Below are positions 7,182 through 15,157 of a DNA stretch of 64,000 nt, in pieces. Positions within the stretch are counted from its first letter, which is position 1; the number at the start of each line of letters is the position of its first letter. The stretch lies in NCBI RefSeq assembly GCF_014205165.1, contig NZ_JACHMZ010000001.1, positions 6,430,501 to 6,494,500 of the forward strand, written 5' to 3'. The stretch is from Micromonospora carbonacea (GTDB lineage Bacteria > Actinomycetota > Actinomycetes > Mycobacteriales > Micromonosporaceae). The position numbers and the translations under genes are program-made. The notes beneath the pieces were generated by a model. The model was not told the origin of the DNA. It searched no databases and worked only from the letters and a program-made list of their open reading frames with translations.

Positions 7182-9269
7182 TCAGCCGGGGGTGAGGCGG
7201 ACCCGGCGGAGCAGTTGGGCGTTCAACGCCACGACGATCGTGGAGGCCGACATCAGGATCGCCCCGACCGCCGGGCTCAGTGCCACCCCGGCCCAGGCCA
7301 GCACCCCGGCGGCCAGCGGCAGGGCCACCACGTTGTAGCCGGCCGCCCAGGCCAGGTTCTGCACCATCTTGCGGTAGGAGGCCCGGGAGAGCCGGGCGAC
7401 CGCCGCCACCCCGCGCGGGTCGGACGAGGCGAGCACCACCCCGGCGGACTCGATCGCCACGTCCGTGCCGGCCCCGATGGCGATGCCCACGTCGGCGCGG
7501 GCCAGCGCCGGGGCGTCGTTGACCCCGTCGCCGACCATCGCCACGGTCAGCCCGCGTCGTTGCAGCTCGGTCACCTTTCCGTCCTTGTCGGCCGGCAGCA
7601 CCTCCGCGAAGACCTCGTCGACCCCGGGACGGAAGCCGAGGTCGGCGGCGACCGCATCGGCCACCGCCCGGGCGTCCCCGGTGATCATCGCGATGGTCCG
7701 GATGCCCTGGGCGCGCAGCTCGGCGATCGCCTCGCGGGCCTCGGGGCGTGCTTCGTCGGCGAGGGCGAACGCGCCGAGCACCGTGCCGGGGAGGCGGACG
7801 AGGTGCAGCACGGCGGCCCCCCGCCCCGCCCAGCCGGCGGTGGCCTGCTCCAGCTCGGCGGGGAGGCCCGCGCCCAACTCGCGCAGCAGCGCAGGCCCGC
7901 CCACCGCGTATTCCGTGCCGTCGATCGTGGCCCGCACCCCACGGCCTGGCAGGGCGCGAAAGCCGGTGGCAGGCGGGTGCCCGCCGCGCTGCTCGGCGGC
8001 GGCGACGATCGCGCGGGCCAGCGGGTGCTCGCTGTCCGCCTCGACGCCGGCGGCCAGCCGCAGCAGTTCGTCCTCGCTGGTGCCGGCGGCGGCCGCGACG
8101 CCGGTCACGGCGTGTTCGCCCCGGGTCAGGGTGCCGGTCTTGTCGAACAGCACCGCGTCGACGGTGCGCATCCGCTCCAGCGCGAGACGGTCCTTCACCA
8201 GGATACCGGAGCGTGCCGCCACCGCCGTGGACAGCGCGATGACCAGCGGGATCGCGAGCCCCAGCGCGTGCGGGCAGGCGATGACCAGCACCGTGACGGT
8301 CCGCACGACGGCCTCGTCGGGGTCGCCCAGGGCGGACCAGACCACGACCGTCAGCACGGCGGTGGCGGTCGCGACGTAGAACAGCCAGGCCGCGAAGCGG
8401 TCGGCGAGCACCTGGGCCCGGCCGCTGGAGCGCTGCGCCTCGGCGACCATGCGCTGGATGCCGGCGAGGGTGGTCTCCTCGCCGGTGGCCTCGACCTCGA
8501 CCCGGATCGCCGAATCCGTGGCCACCGTGCCCGCCACCACCCGGTCGCCGGCCGACCGGGTGACCGGGCGGGACTCGCCCGTGATCATGGATTCGTCCAG
8601 CTCGGCGTCGCCGTCGACGACCCGGCCGTCGGCCGGCACCCGACCGCCCGGCCGGACCAGCAGCACGTCGCCGACGCGCAGCCCGGCGACCGGGACCCGC
8701 TCGGTGCCGCCGTCCGGGCGGACCCGCTCCGCGTCGTCGGGCAGCAGCGCGGCCAGCGCCGCGAGGGCGCCCCGGGCCTGGCCGATCGCCCTCATCTCCT
8801 GCCAGTGCCCGAGCAGCATGATGGTGACCAGCGCCGCCAGCTCCCACCAGAAGTCGAGGTCGAACGCGCCGGCGCTGGTGGCCAGCGACGCGACGTATGC
8901 CACGCTGATCGCCATCGCGATGAGCAGCATCATGCCCGGTGCCCGGTCGCGCAGCTCCCGGACCGCGCCGACCAGGAACGGCCACCCGCCCCACCAGAAG
9001 ACCGCCGAGCCGAGCACCGGGCCGACCAGGGCCCGGCCGGGGAACTCCAGCGAGTAGCCGAACCAGTCCATCACCATGTGGCTGGTGACGACGATCGGCA
9101 GGGTCAACGCGAGGCAGGCCCAGAACCGGCGGCGGAACATCTCCGGGTCGTGCCCGGCGTGCTTGTCGTGCCCGCCGTGCCCGGCATGGTTGTCGCGCTC
9201 GGCATGGGTGGGGTGCCCGACATGGGTGGGGTGCCCGGTGCGATTGGCGTGCGCGTCGTGGGCCATGTC
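7182..9269 (-). CDS. copB: P1B-type copper ATPase, CPH type, His-rich N-terminus
   Basis: A metal-pumping P-type ATPase of about 695 residues. The membrane metal motif is CPH, not CPC, which marks the P1B-3 (CopB) group. It has no heavy-metal-associated domain; instead the first 45 residues are histidine-rich with repeats such as GHPTHVGHPTH and HAGHGGHDKHAGHD. Other motifs are TGES, DKTGT, SEHP and MVGDGVND. The start is uncertain: ATG 9269 has GGAG close by, while an in-frame ATG at 9314 adds 15 residues but lies inside a repeat element and lacks a ribosome site. It would remove copper together with CopA, and it precedes the DUF6153 and DUF305 genes. Confidence 0.92.
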   Translation of the reverse strand, partial: DMAHDAHANRTGHPTHVGHPTHAERDNHAGHGGHDKHAGHDPEMFRRRFWACLALTLPIVVTSHMVMDWFGYSLEFPGRALVGPVLGSAVFWWGGWPFLVGAVRELRDRAPGMMLLIAMAISVAYVASLATSAGAFDLDFWWELAALVTIMLLGHWQEMRAIGQARGALAALAALLPDDAERVRPDGGTERVPVAGLRVGDVLLVRPGGRVPADGRVVDGDAELDESMITGESRPVTRSAGDRVVAGTVATDSAIRVEVEATGEETTLAGIQRMVAEAQRSSGRAQVLADRFAAWLFYVATATAVLTVVVWSALGDPDEAVVRTVTVLVIACPHALGLAIPLVIALSTAVAARSGILVKDRLALERMRTVDAVLFDKTGTLTRGEHAVTGVAAAAGTSEDELLRLAAGVEADSEHPLARAIVAAAEQRGGHPPATGFRALPGRGVRATIDGTEYAVGGPALLRELGAGLPAELEQATAGWAGRGAAVLHLVRLPGTVLGAFALADEARPEAREAIAELRAQGIRTIAMITGDARAVADAVAADLGFRPGVDEVFAEVLPADKDGKVTELQRRGLTVAMVGDGVNDAPALARADVGIAIGAGTDVAIESAGVVLASSDPRGVAAVARLSRASYRKMVQNLAWAAGYNVVALPLAAGVLAWAGVALSPAVGAILMSASTIVVALNAQLLRRVRLTPG

Positions 9270-9290
9270 TCCAACATGCCCTGCCGCCCG

Positions 9291-9360
9291 TCGATCCGGC
9301 GGCATGTCGGCCATGTGGCGGTATCACGGCGGCCGGAACACCGCCATGTCGCCGACATGG
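9291..9360 (-). repeat. dispersed repeat family A, copy 2 (inverted)
   Basis: Read on the minus strand this matches 5583-5650: palindrome CATGTCGGCGACATG (plus-strand 9345-9359), then a hairpin with GATACCGCCAC, then GGCCGACATG. A shorter cousin, CATGT-CTCCA-ACATG, lies at 9264-9278. Confidence 0.75.
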
Positions 9361-9635
9361 TGTCGGTCGACCTGCATTCGCAGGTGAGGGTGGCTACGAT
9401 TCCGGGCGGTGGGACGCGGGATGCCGCTCCGGACGGCCGGCGGAGCGGGAGACCGGGGCCGACGGAGAGGGAGACCCGGGGCCGGCGGAACGGGAGACCG
9501 GGCGGCCGGAGGAACGGAAGGCCGGGCGGGCCGGGCGGCGGGAGCCGGGCGGCCGGCGCCGACCGATCGCCCGCCACGCTGAACCGTCCGGGCCGCCGGG
9601 CCGTATCCCGCGCTGACACCGTTTGGAGATCGTCG
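9361..9635. other. intergenic, purine-rich imperfect repeats
   Basis: Between the divergent copB and YibE/F genes. From about 9430 to 9560 it is a degenerate run of GGGAGACCGGGGCCGG-like and GGCGGAACGGGAGACC-like units. No gene is convincing here. It should hold both promoters. Confidence 0.5.
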
Positions 9636-11060
9636 ATGGGCGCCGACCACAACCGACCCGCCCCGCCCACCCCGCCGGGGGTGCGGCGGGTCCTCGTCGC
9701 GACCGTGGTGCCCCTCTTCGTGATCACCGTGATCGCGGCGGTCGTCCTGTGGCCCCGCGACGGCGGCCCGGAGGTCGACGGCGGTTCGCCGGTGCCCCGC
9801 TACCACGGCACGGTGACCCGGGTGGTCACCGAGGAGTGCCCGCCGCAGCCCGAGACGCCGGAGGGCGGCGGGCCGGGCGTCGCGGACGGCCCGTGCGGCA
9901 CCGTGACCGTCCGGGTGGAGCAGGGGCCGGACGCCGGGCGGCAGGTCGAGACGCCGGTCCCGACGGGCCCCGGCGCGCCCACCGTCGCCGTCGACGACCG
10001 GATCGTGCTGGTGAAACTCACCGATCCGGCGGACCCGACCGCGAGCGCCTACAACATCGCCGAGCACCAGCGTGGCGCCCCGCTGATCTGGCTGGCGGTG
10101 GTGTTCGCGCTGGCGATCGTCGCGTTCGGCCGTTGGCGGGGGGTGGCCGCCCTCGCCGGGCTCGCCGCCACCTTCGCCATCCTGCTGACCTTCGTGCTGC
10201 CCGGCATCGGCGCGGGCGGGTCGCCGCTGCCGATCGCCGTCGTCGGCTCCGCGCTGATCATGTTCGTGGTGCTGTACCTCACCCACGGGGTCACCGCGCA
10301 GACGTCGGTGGCGGTCCTCGGCACCCTGGGCAGCCTGGTTCTCACCGGCCTGCTGGGCACGCTGGCCACGGCCGCCACCCACCTCACCGGGTACGGCAGC
10401 GAGGACGCCACCACCCTGTCGATGTTCCGGGGCGACGTGGACCTGCACGGCCTGCTCCTGGCCGGCATCATCATCGGGTCGCTCGGGGTGCTCGACGACG
10501 TCACCGTGACCCAGGCGGCCACCGTCACCGAGCTGGCGCACGCCAACCCGGGGCTGTCCCGGTTGCAGCTCTACCGGGCGGCCACCCGCGTCGGCCGGGC
10601 GCACATCGCCTCGACGGTCAACACGATCGTGCTGGCGTACGCGGGTGCGTCGCTGCCGCTGCTGCTCCTGCTCACCGCCGACTCCCGCCCCGTGACCGAG
10701 ATCCTGACCAGCGAGTTCCTCGCCCAGGAGATCGTCCGCAGCGCGGTCGCCACGCTGGGCCTGATCGCCGCCGTGCCGCTCACCACCGGGCTGGCCGCCG
10801 TGGTCACGGCGGCAGGACGCACGGCGGCGGCGGGACCCACGGCGGGGCAGGGGGCCGCGCCCCGGACCCGCCCGGCGGGCGGCGGGGACGTGCCGGCGGC
10901 GCGTACCCACGGGGGCGGGCGGCGGACCGCGGACCGCGATCTCGCGCTGGAGGCGCTCGGCGGCGGCCGGGCGGCCGAGGGGTTCCCCGACGACCACGCC
11001 CCCACCCACCCCCCGGCCGGACGGCCGCACCGAGAAGGAGGCACGGAGACCGCATGGTGA
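9636..11060 (+). CDS. YibE/F family membrane protein
   Basis: A 474-residue protein. It starts at ATG 9636 behind TTTGGAGA. It has one membrane segment at about 23-42, an extracytoplasmic domain of about 100 residues with two cysteines, then seven or eight membrane segments typical of the YibE/F family, including the signature GVLDDVTVTQAATV. The last 90 residues are a charged, Gly/Pro-rich cytoplasmic tail. The family's transport substrate is unknown. It stands alone, and the next gene downstream is separated by a riboswitch. Confidence 0.88.
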   Translation: MGADHNRPAPPTPPGVRRVLVATVVPLFVITVIAAVVLWPRDGGPEVDGGSPVPRYHGTVTRVVTEECPPQPETPEGGGPGVADGPCGTVTVRVEQGPDAGRQVETPVPTGPGAPTVAVDDRIVLVKLTDPADPTASAYNIAEHQRGAPLIWLAVVFALAIVAFGRWRGVAALAGLAATFAILLTFVLPGIGAGGSPLPIAVVGSALIMFVVLYLTHGVTAQTSVAVLGTLGSLVLTGLLGTLATAATHLTGYGSEDATTLSMFRGDVDLHGLLLAGIIIGSLGVLDDVTVTQAATVTELAHANPGLSRLQLYRAATRVGRAHIASTVNTIVLAYAGASLPLLLLLTADSRPVTEILTSEFLAQEIVRSAVATLGLIAAVPLTTGLAAVVTAAGRTAAAGPTAGQGAAPRTRPAGGGDVPAARTHGGGRRTADRDLALEALGGGRAAEGFPDDHAPTHPPAGRPHREGGTETAW

Positions 11061-11177
11061 CACTGCGCAGCGTGACCGGCGGCGGCATCCGCCCTGAGAA
11101 GCGCATCACTGATTACCGACGGCGATTACGAAATGACGCTTTTAGTCGGCATCCGGACGTAGCTCCCCGCATGTGCT

Positions 11178-11345
11178 CTCGGGTAACCTCGCTGCCGGTC
11201 ACCGCCGAAGGCGCGAAGCGGCGCCTGCGGTGCCGCCGCCCAATCGCCGCGAGGCGAGCCGGGGAACCAGGTGCCCGGGGTGAATCCGCGCGAGCGGTAG
11301 GGGCCGCTTCCGCCCCGAACCCGTCAGCTAACCCGGTCGGCGGTC
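11178..11345 (+). ncRNA. c-di-AMP riboswitch (ydaO/yuaA type)
   Basis: The leader of the downstream cell-wall gene carries hallmark conserved blocks of the ydaO class: GCCGAAGGCGC, GGGGAACCAGGTGCCC, GGGGTGAATCCGC and CCGAACCCGTCAGCTAACCC, ending GGTCGGCGGTCGATGGAAGG. In actinomycetes this class binds cyclic di-AMP and sits before secreted cell-wall hydrolase genes, as here. High c-di-AMP is expected to switch the gene off. The exact ends are estimated. Confidence 0.92.
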
Positions 11346-11361
11346 GATGGAAGGGAACACT

Positions 11362-12387
11362 GTGACGGCACCCCTGCACCGCTGGTTGACACCCGTGGTG
11401 GCCGTGCTCGCTGCCCTGGCGGTCGTCGCCGGGCCGGCCGCCCCGGCGCTCGCCCTGCCCGCCGCCGCCCCCCAGCCCTCGGGGCACGAGGAGGACGACG
11501 AGCCCCAGCTCATCACCGACGTGATCGAGGCGACGAACCGGGACTACGTCCAGGCCAAGTCGAAGCTCGAAAAGTCCAAGAAGCGCCAGGCCCAGCTCGC
11601 CGACGAGGTGCGGAAGGCCCAGGAGGAGCTGGACGCGCTCGCGCCGCAGGTCGGCGAGATGGCCGCGCAGTCGTACCGGACCGGGCGGGTCGGCGCGATG
11701 GCGATGCTGCTGGAGAGCAACAGCCCGGACTCGTTCGTCAAGCGCGCCTCCGCCCTCGACGAGCTGAACATGGTCAACGCCAACAAGCTGGCCGAGGTCA
11801 GCGCGGCGAAGAACCGCGCCGAGCAGGCCAAGCTCGCGCTCGACGCCGAGGTGCGCGAGCAGCAGAAGCAGGCGTCGGTCATGGCGAAGAAGAAGCACGA
11901 CGCCGAGAAGGCGCTCGCGCTGGTCGGCGGCAAGGGCTTCACCGGCGGCCTGGTCAACGCCACGTCCCCGGTCGCGCGGATCGCGCCGGGCCGGACGTCG
12001 GACGGCACCTGGCGGCCGGAGTCGTGCAGCGAGAACGACCCCACCACCTCCGGCTGCGTGACACCCCGCACGCTGCACGCCTACAAGGAGGTCAAGCGGG
12101 CCGGCTTCAACCGGTTCGTGGGCTGCTACCGGCCGGGCGGGCCGTGGGAGCACCCCAAGGGCCGGGCCTGCGACTGGTCGCTCCAGAACAGCGGCTTCTC
12201 CCCCTGGCACAACAACGACACCCGGATGTACGGCAACAACCTCGCCGCGTTCCTCATCCGCAACGCCGACCGGCTCGGCATCTACTACGTCATCTGGAAC
12301 CGGCAGATCTGGTTCCCGGCGAACGGCTGGAGTTCCTACAGCGGGCCGTCCAACCACACCGACCACGTGCACATGTCGCTGCTCTGA
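11362..12387 (+). CDS. secreted coiled-coil cell-wall hydrolase-like protein
   Basis: A 341-residue protein under the c-di-AMP riboswitch. It has a signal peptide ending near APALA, then a long alpha-helical coiled-coil (about 45-185) like those of RipA/NlpC-P60 hydrolases, then a C-terminal domain with a conserved RACDWS block, YVIWNRQIW and the ending SNHTDHVHMS. That end matches the ARB_07466-like domain, whose His/Asp residues resemble metal peptidases. I chose GTG 11362 over ATG 11347 because AAGGGA lies 6 bases upstream and inside-out fits the riboswitch end. It probably acts on peptidoglycan in growth or resuscitation; the exact bond is unknown. Confidence 0.87.
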   Translation: MTAPLHRWLTPVVAVLAALAVVAGPAAPALALPAAAPQPSGHEEDDEPQLITDVIEATNRDYVQAKSKLEKSKKRQAQLADEVRKAQEELDALAPQVGEMAAQSYRTGRVGAMAMLLESNSPDSFVKRASALDELNMVNANKLAEVSAAKNRAEQAKLALDAEVREQQKQASVMAKKKHDAEKALALVGGKGFTGGLVNATSPVARIAPGRTSDGTWRPESCSENDPTTSGCVTPRTLHAYKEVKRAGFNRFVGCYRPGGPWEHPKGRACDWSLQNSGFSPWHNNDTRMYGNNLAAFLIRNADRLGIYYVIWNRQIWFPANGWSSYSGPSNHTDHVHMSLL

Positions 12388-12406
12388 GGCGACGCGCCGC
12401 GCACGA

Positions 12407-12443
12407 CGAGAGGGGCCGCTCCGCTACGGGGCGGCCCCTCTCG
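12407..12443. terminator. strong terminator hairpin
   Basis: CGAGAGGGGCCG (12407-12418) pairs perfectly with CGGCCCCTCTCG (12432-12443) across a 13-base loop, 20 bp after the hydrolase stop. It lies between converging genes and may work both ways. Confidence 0.85.
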
Positions 12444-12562
12444 CGTCGCGTCCCGGGCGCGCCGGGCTCAGGTCACAGCACTGGGCGTCGGTGCGGCGCT
12501 GGGCGGCGGGCGACAGCGGCGGGCGGCGGTAGGCGGCCGGTGACAGCGGCGGGCGGCGCGTC

Positions 12563-13303
12563 TCAGGCGGCGGCAGCAGCCGGGGTGGGGTCCGTGGCCA
12601 TGGCGGCCGGCACGGCGGCCACCGTCCGCACCCCGCCGGCACTGAGCCGGTACGACATCCCGACGACCGCGCACCGGCCCGCGTCGACCTCGGCGGCCAG
12701 CACGGGCGACCGGTCGAGCATCGCCTCGACCGTGCACGCGATGTGGATGTCGACGATCTCGTCGATGCTCTCGACGCCCCGCTCGGCGGCCCGGTGCAGG
12801 CTGGGCACCACGGCGTCCACCACGGCCCGCAGGTTTCCGGCGGGCTCGCTGCCGGTGCCGGCCGCCGCCTTGGCCGCCTGCACCGCCCCGCAGGAGTCGT
12901 GGCCGAGCACCACCACCAGGGGGGTGCCCAGCACGGTCACGGCGTACTCGACGCTGCCCAGCACCTCGGGGCCGACGGTGTGCCCGGCGGTGCGCACCAC
13001 GAAGAGGTCACCCAGGCCGCGGTCGAAGATGATCTCGGCGGCGAGGCGGGAGTCGGAGCAGCCGACGATCACCGCGAACGGGTTCTGGCCGTCGGCGACG
13101 GCCGCCCGGTGGTCGGCGTCCTGGTTGGGGTGGCGCGGCGCCCCGGTGACGAAGCGGTGGTTGCCGGCGTGCAGCTCGGCGAGGGCCCGGGCCGGGGTGC
13201 AGCGAGCACCCGGGGTACCCGGTTCGCCCGGTCGCCCGACGGACGTGCGGGGATCGAGCTGCCCGGAGCCCGCCTGGGCCATCGACATGCTGGACTGCTC
13301 CAT
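12563..13303 (-). CDS. beta-class carbonic anhydrase
   Basis: A 246-residue cytoplasmic zinc enzyme that interconverts CO2 and bicarbonate. The zinc ligands and catalytic pair of the beta class are present: CSDSR (Cys, Asp, Arg) and HDSC (His and Cys) in LGHDSCGAV. The first 35 residues are disordered-looking and the last 15 are Ala-rich. It starts at ATG 13303; a second in-frame ATG lies 5 codons on. It is transcribed away from the winged-helix gene at 13.5 kb, across a 170-bp region that should hold both promoters. Confidence 0.93.
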   Translation of the reverse strand: MEQSSMSMAQAGSGQLDPRTSVGRPGEPGTPGARCTPARALAELHAGNHRFVTGAPRHPNQDADHRAAVADGQNPFAVIVGCSDSRLAAEIIFDRGLGDLFVVRTAGHTVGPEVLGSVEYAVTVLGTPLVVVLGHDSCGAVQAAKAAAGTGSEPAGNLRAVVDAVVPSLHRAAERGVESIDEIVDIHIACTVEAMLDRSPVLAAEVDAGRCAVVGMSYRLSAGGVRTVAAVPAAMATDPTPAAAAA

Positions 13304-13471
13304 GCCCCATCACCTCGTCATTCACGCGCACGACCAGTTCCCCCACGGTCACACGCAGCAAAAGGCACGTCAAGCGTTACGTGATACACATTTCCTGCGT
13401 TGGGAAGGGGTTGCGCAGGCCCGTGCCTCGGTCCGCGCAGGCCCAGGAGCGTGGGCGTCGTCGCCGAGCCC

Positions 13472-13477
13472 TAACAT
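13472..13477 (+). promoter_or_regulatory. -10 box of the winged-helix gene (leaderless)
   Basis: TAACAT lies 7 bases before ATG 13485. It is part of CATGTCGGACATG (13475-13487), a perfect 13-base palindrome that could be a self-operator. Confidence 0.5.
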
Positions 13478-13484
13478 GTCGGAC

Positions 13485-13946
13485 ATGGCGACGACAGCAG
13501 GCGGGAACGGGAGCACCCGGAACTGGACGTTCCTCACCAACCACGGCCACGTCCTGCTCGCCATCGCCCGCAACCCGACCGCCCGGCTGCGGGACGTCGC
13601 GGACGAGGTGGGCGTGACCGAGCGCGCGGCCCAGGCGATCGTGGCCGACCTGGAGGCCGGCGGCTACCTGCGGCGGACCCGGGTCGGCCGGCGCAACGAA
13701 TACACGGTCAACCCCAGCGGCCACTTCCGCCACCCGGCCGAGGCGGACCGCCAGGTCGGCGACCTGCTCGCCCTCTTCACCACCGAGCAGGCCGAACGGC
13801 GCACCCCGGACGGGGCCGAACGGCGTACACCGGACGAGGCCGAACGACCGGCCCCGGACCAGGGCGAACGGCGCACCCCGGACCAAGCCGGGCGGCAGGC
13901 CCCAGGTGGGCACGCCCCGGGCCAGGCCGGGCGGGACGCCGGGTGA
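13485..13946 (+). CDS. winged-helix regulator with octapeptide-repeat tail
   Basis: A 153-residue protein. Residues about 10-90 form a MarR/ArsR-like winged helix (LTNHGHVLLAIARNPTARLR, then VGVTERAAQAIVADLEAGGY and the wing RRTRVGRRNEYTVN). From about 103 on, the protein is four to five copies of the octapeptide AERRTPDG/E/Q, a charged, probably disordered tail. Its stop overlaps the GTG of the mycosin gene (GTGA), so the two are translationally coupled, which suggests it regulates or reports on the ESX locus. ATG 13476 is an alternative start three codons upstream. Confidence 0.82.
   Translation: MATTAGGNGSTRNWTFLTNHGHVLLAIARNPTARLRDVADEVGVTERAAQAIVADLEAGGYLRRTRVGRRNEYTVNPSGHFRHPAEADRQVGDLLALFTTEQAERRTPDGAERRTPDEAERPAPDQGERRTPDQAGRQAPGGHAPGQAGRDAG
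13791..13886. repeat. 24-bp tandem repeats (4 copies)
   Basis: Four in-register units beginning GCCGAACGGCGCACCCCGGA at 13791, 13815, 13839 and 13863, plus a degenerate fifth. They encode the octapeptide tail of the winged-helix protein. Confidence 0.85.
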
Positions 13947-15139
13947 CCGGGCGGGCCGGGCTGCGGCGGGTCGCGCCGCCCGCGCTGGCGGCGCTGCTCG
14001 CCGCCGCCGTCGTGCCGCCCGCCCCGGCGTCGGCCGCCCCGACCTGCGGGCCGACCGGGAACCCCGCGCCCACCGGGGCGCCCTGGGCGCTGACCCGGCT
14101 CGACCCGGCCTCGGCCTGGCGGGTCACCCGGGGCGAGGGCGTCACCGTGGCGGTCGTCGACTCCGGCGTGTCGGCCACCCACCCGCTGCTACGCGGCCAG
14201 GTGCGCCCCGGCCGGGACTTCAACGCGCTGCCCAGCAACGCGGGGCAGTGCGACGCGGCCGGGCACGGCACGATCGTCGCCGGCATCATCGCCGGCCGGG
14301 AGGGCACCGGCTCGCCGTTCACCGGCATCGCGCCGGCCGCCCGGATCCTGCCCGTACGCGTGCTGCCGGACACCCGGCGCACCAACGACGAGGGCCTGCC
14401 GGCACAGATCGGCCTGGCCATCCGCTGGGCCGTCGACCAGGGCGCCGACGTGATCAACCTGTCCCTGGTCACCCTGCCCCGCCCGGAGCTGGCCGCCGCC
14501 GTCGAGTACGCCCTCGCCAAGGGCGTCGTCGTGGTGGCCGCCGCCGGCAACCGCCAGGAGCAGCAGCAGGACCTGCCGGCCTACCCGGCGGCGTATCCCG
14601 GGGTCATCGCCGTGGCCGGCGTCGACGCGCAGGGCGGCCACGTCGGCAGCTCGGTCAGCGGGGACTACGTGGACATCGCCGCCCCGGGGCTGGACATCGT
14701 CGGCCCCGCGCCCCGGGGGCAGGGCTACCTCGCCGAGCCGCAGGGCGGCACGAGCTTCGCCGCCGCGTACGTCTCGGGGGTGGCCGCGCTGGTCCGCGCC
14801 GCGCATCCGGATCTCACGCCGGACGGGGTGGGCTACCGGCTCACCCGCACTGCGGACAACCCCCCGGACGGGCACAACGCCGAGGTCGGGTACGGGGTGG
14901 TGAACCCCTACCGGGCGGTGACCAGCGTGCTCGGCACGCGCAGCGACCCGCCGCCCGGGGCGCTGGCCGCGCCCGCCCCGCCGCGCGACCCGCTGGGCTG
15001 GCAGCGGGCCGTGGCGGTCTGGGTGGCGGCGGTCGGCGCGGTCCTGGCCGGCGCGCTGCTGGCCGTCAGGCCGATCCTGGCCCGGGGACGGCGTCGGGGC
15101 TGGCGGCCGGGCCGCCGCCCCTCCACCGTCGAAAGCTGA
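13943..15139 (+). CDS. mycP: mycosin, ESX-associated subtilisin protease (first copy)
   Basis: A 398-residue membrane-anchored S8 serine protease. It has a signal peptide (to about residue 32), the triad D73 (AVVDSGV), H108 (GHGTIVAG) and S271 (GGTSFAAAYVSG), the oxyanion N203 (AAGN), and a C-terminal membrane helix AVAVWVAAVGAVLAGALLAV with a short basic cytoplasmic end. Mycosins sit on top of the ESX channel and process some substrates. Its GTG start overlaps the stop of the winged-helix gene. It converges with the leftward ESX operon. A second mycosin lies 2 kb away on the other strand. Confidence 0.93.
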   Translation: MTGRAGLRRVAPPALAALLAAAVVPPAPASAAPTCGPTGNPAPTGAPWALTRLDPASAWRVTRGEGVTVAVVDSGVSATHPLLRGQVRPGRDFNALPSNAGQCDAAGHGTIVAGIIAGREGTGSPFTGIAPAARILPVRVLPDTRRTNDEGLPAQIGLAIRWAVDQGADVINLSLVTLPRPELAAAVEYALAKGVVVVAAAGNRQEQQQDLPAYPAAYPGVIAVAGVDAQGGHVGSSVSGDYVDIAAPGLDIVGPAPRGQGYLAEPQGGTSFAAAYVSGVAALVRAAHPDLTPDGVGYRLTRTADNPPDGHNAEVGYGVVNPYRAVTSVLGTRSDPPPGALAAPAPPRDPLGWQRAVAVWVAAVGAVLAGALLAVRPILARGRRRGWRPGRRPSTVES

Positions 15140-15157
15140 CCCCGGCCGGCCGCACGG

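Noticed and set aside
9270..9314. Longer N-terminus of the CPH-type ATPase from ATG 9314
   Set aside because: The extra 15 residues are coded by a repeat element and lack a ribosome site; kept only as an alternative.
7215..9635. Upstream extension of the YibE/F frame across copB
   Set aside because: This part is antisense to copB and lacks a ribosome site; the real start at 9636 has one and begins a normal membrane protein.
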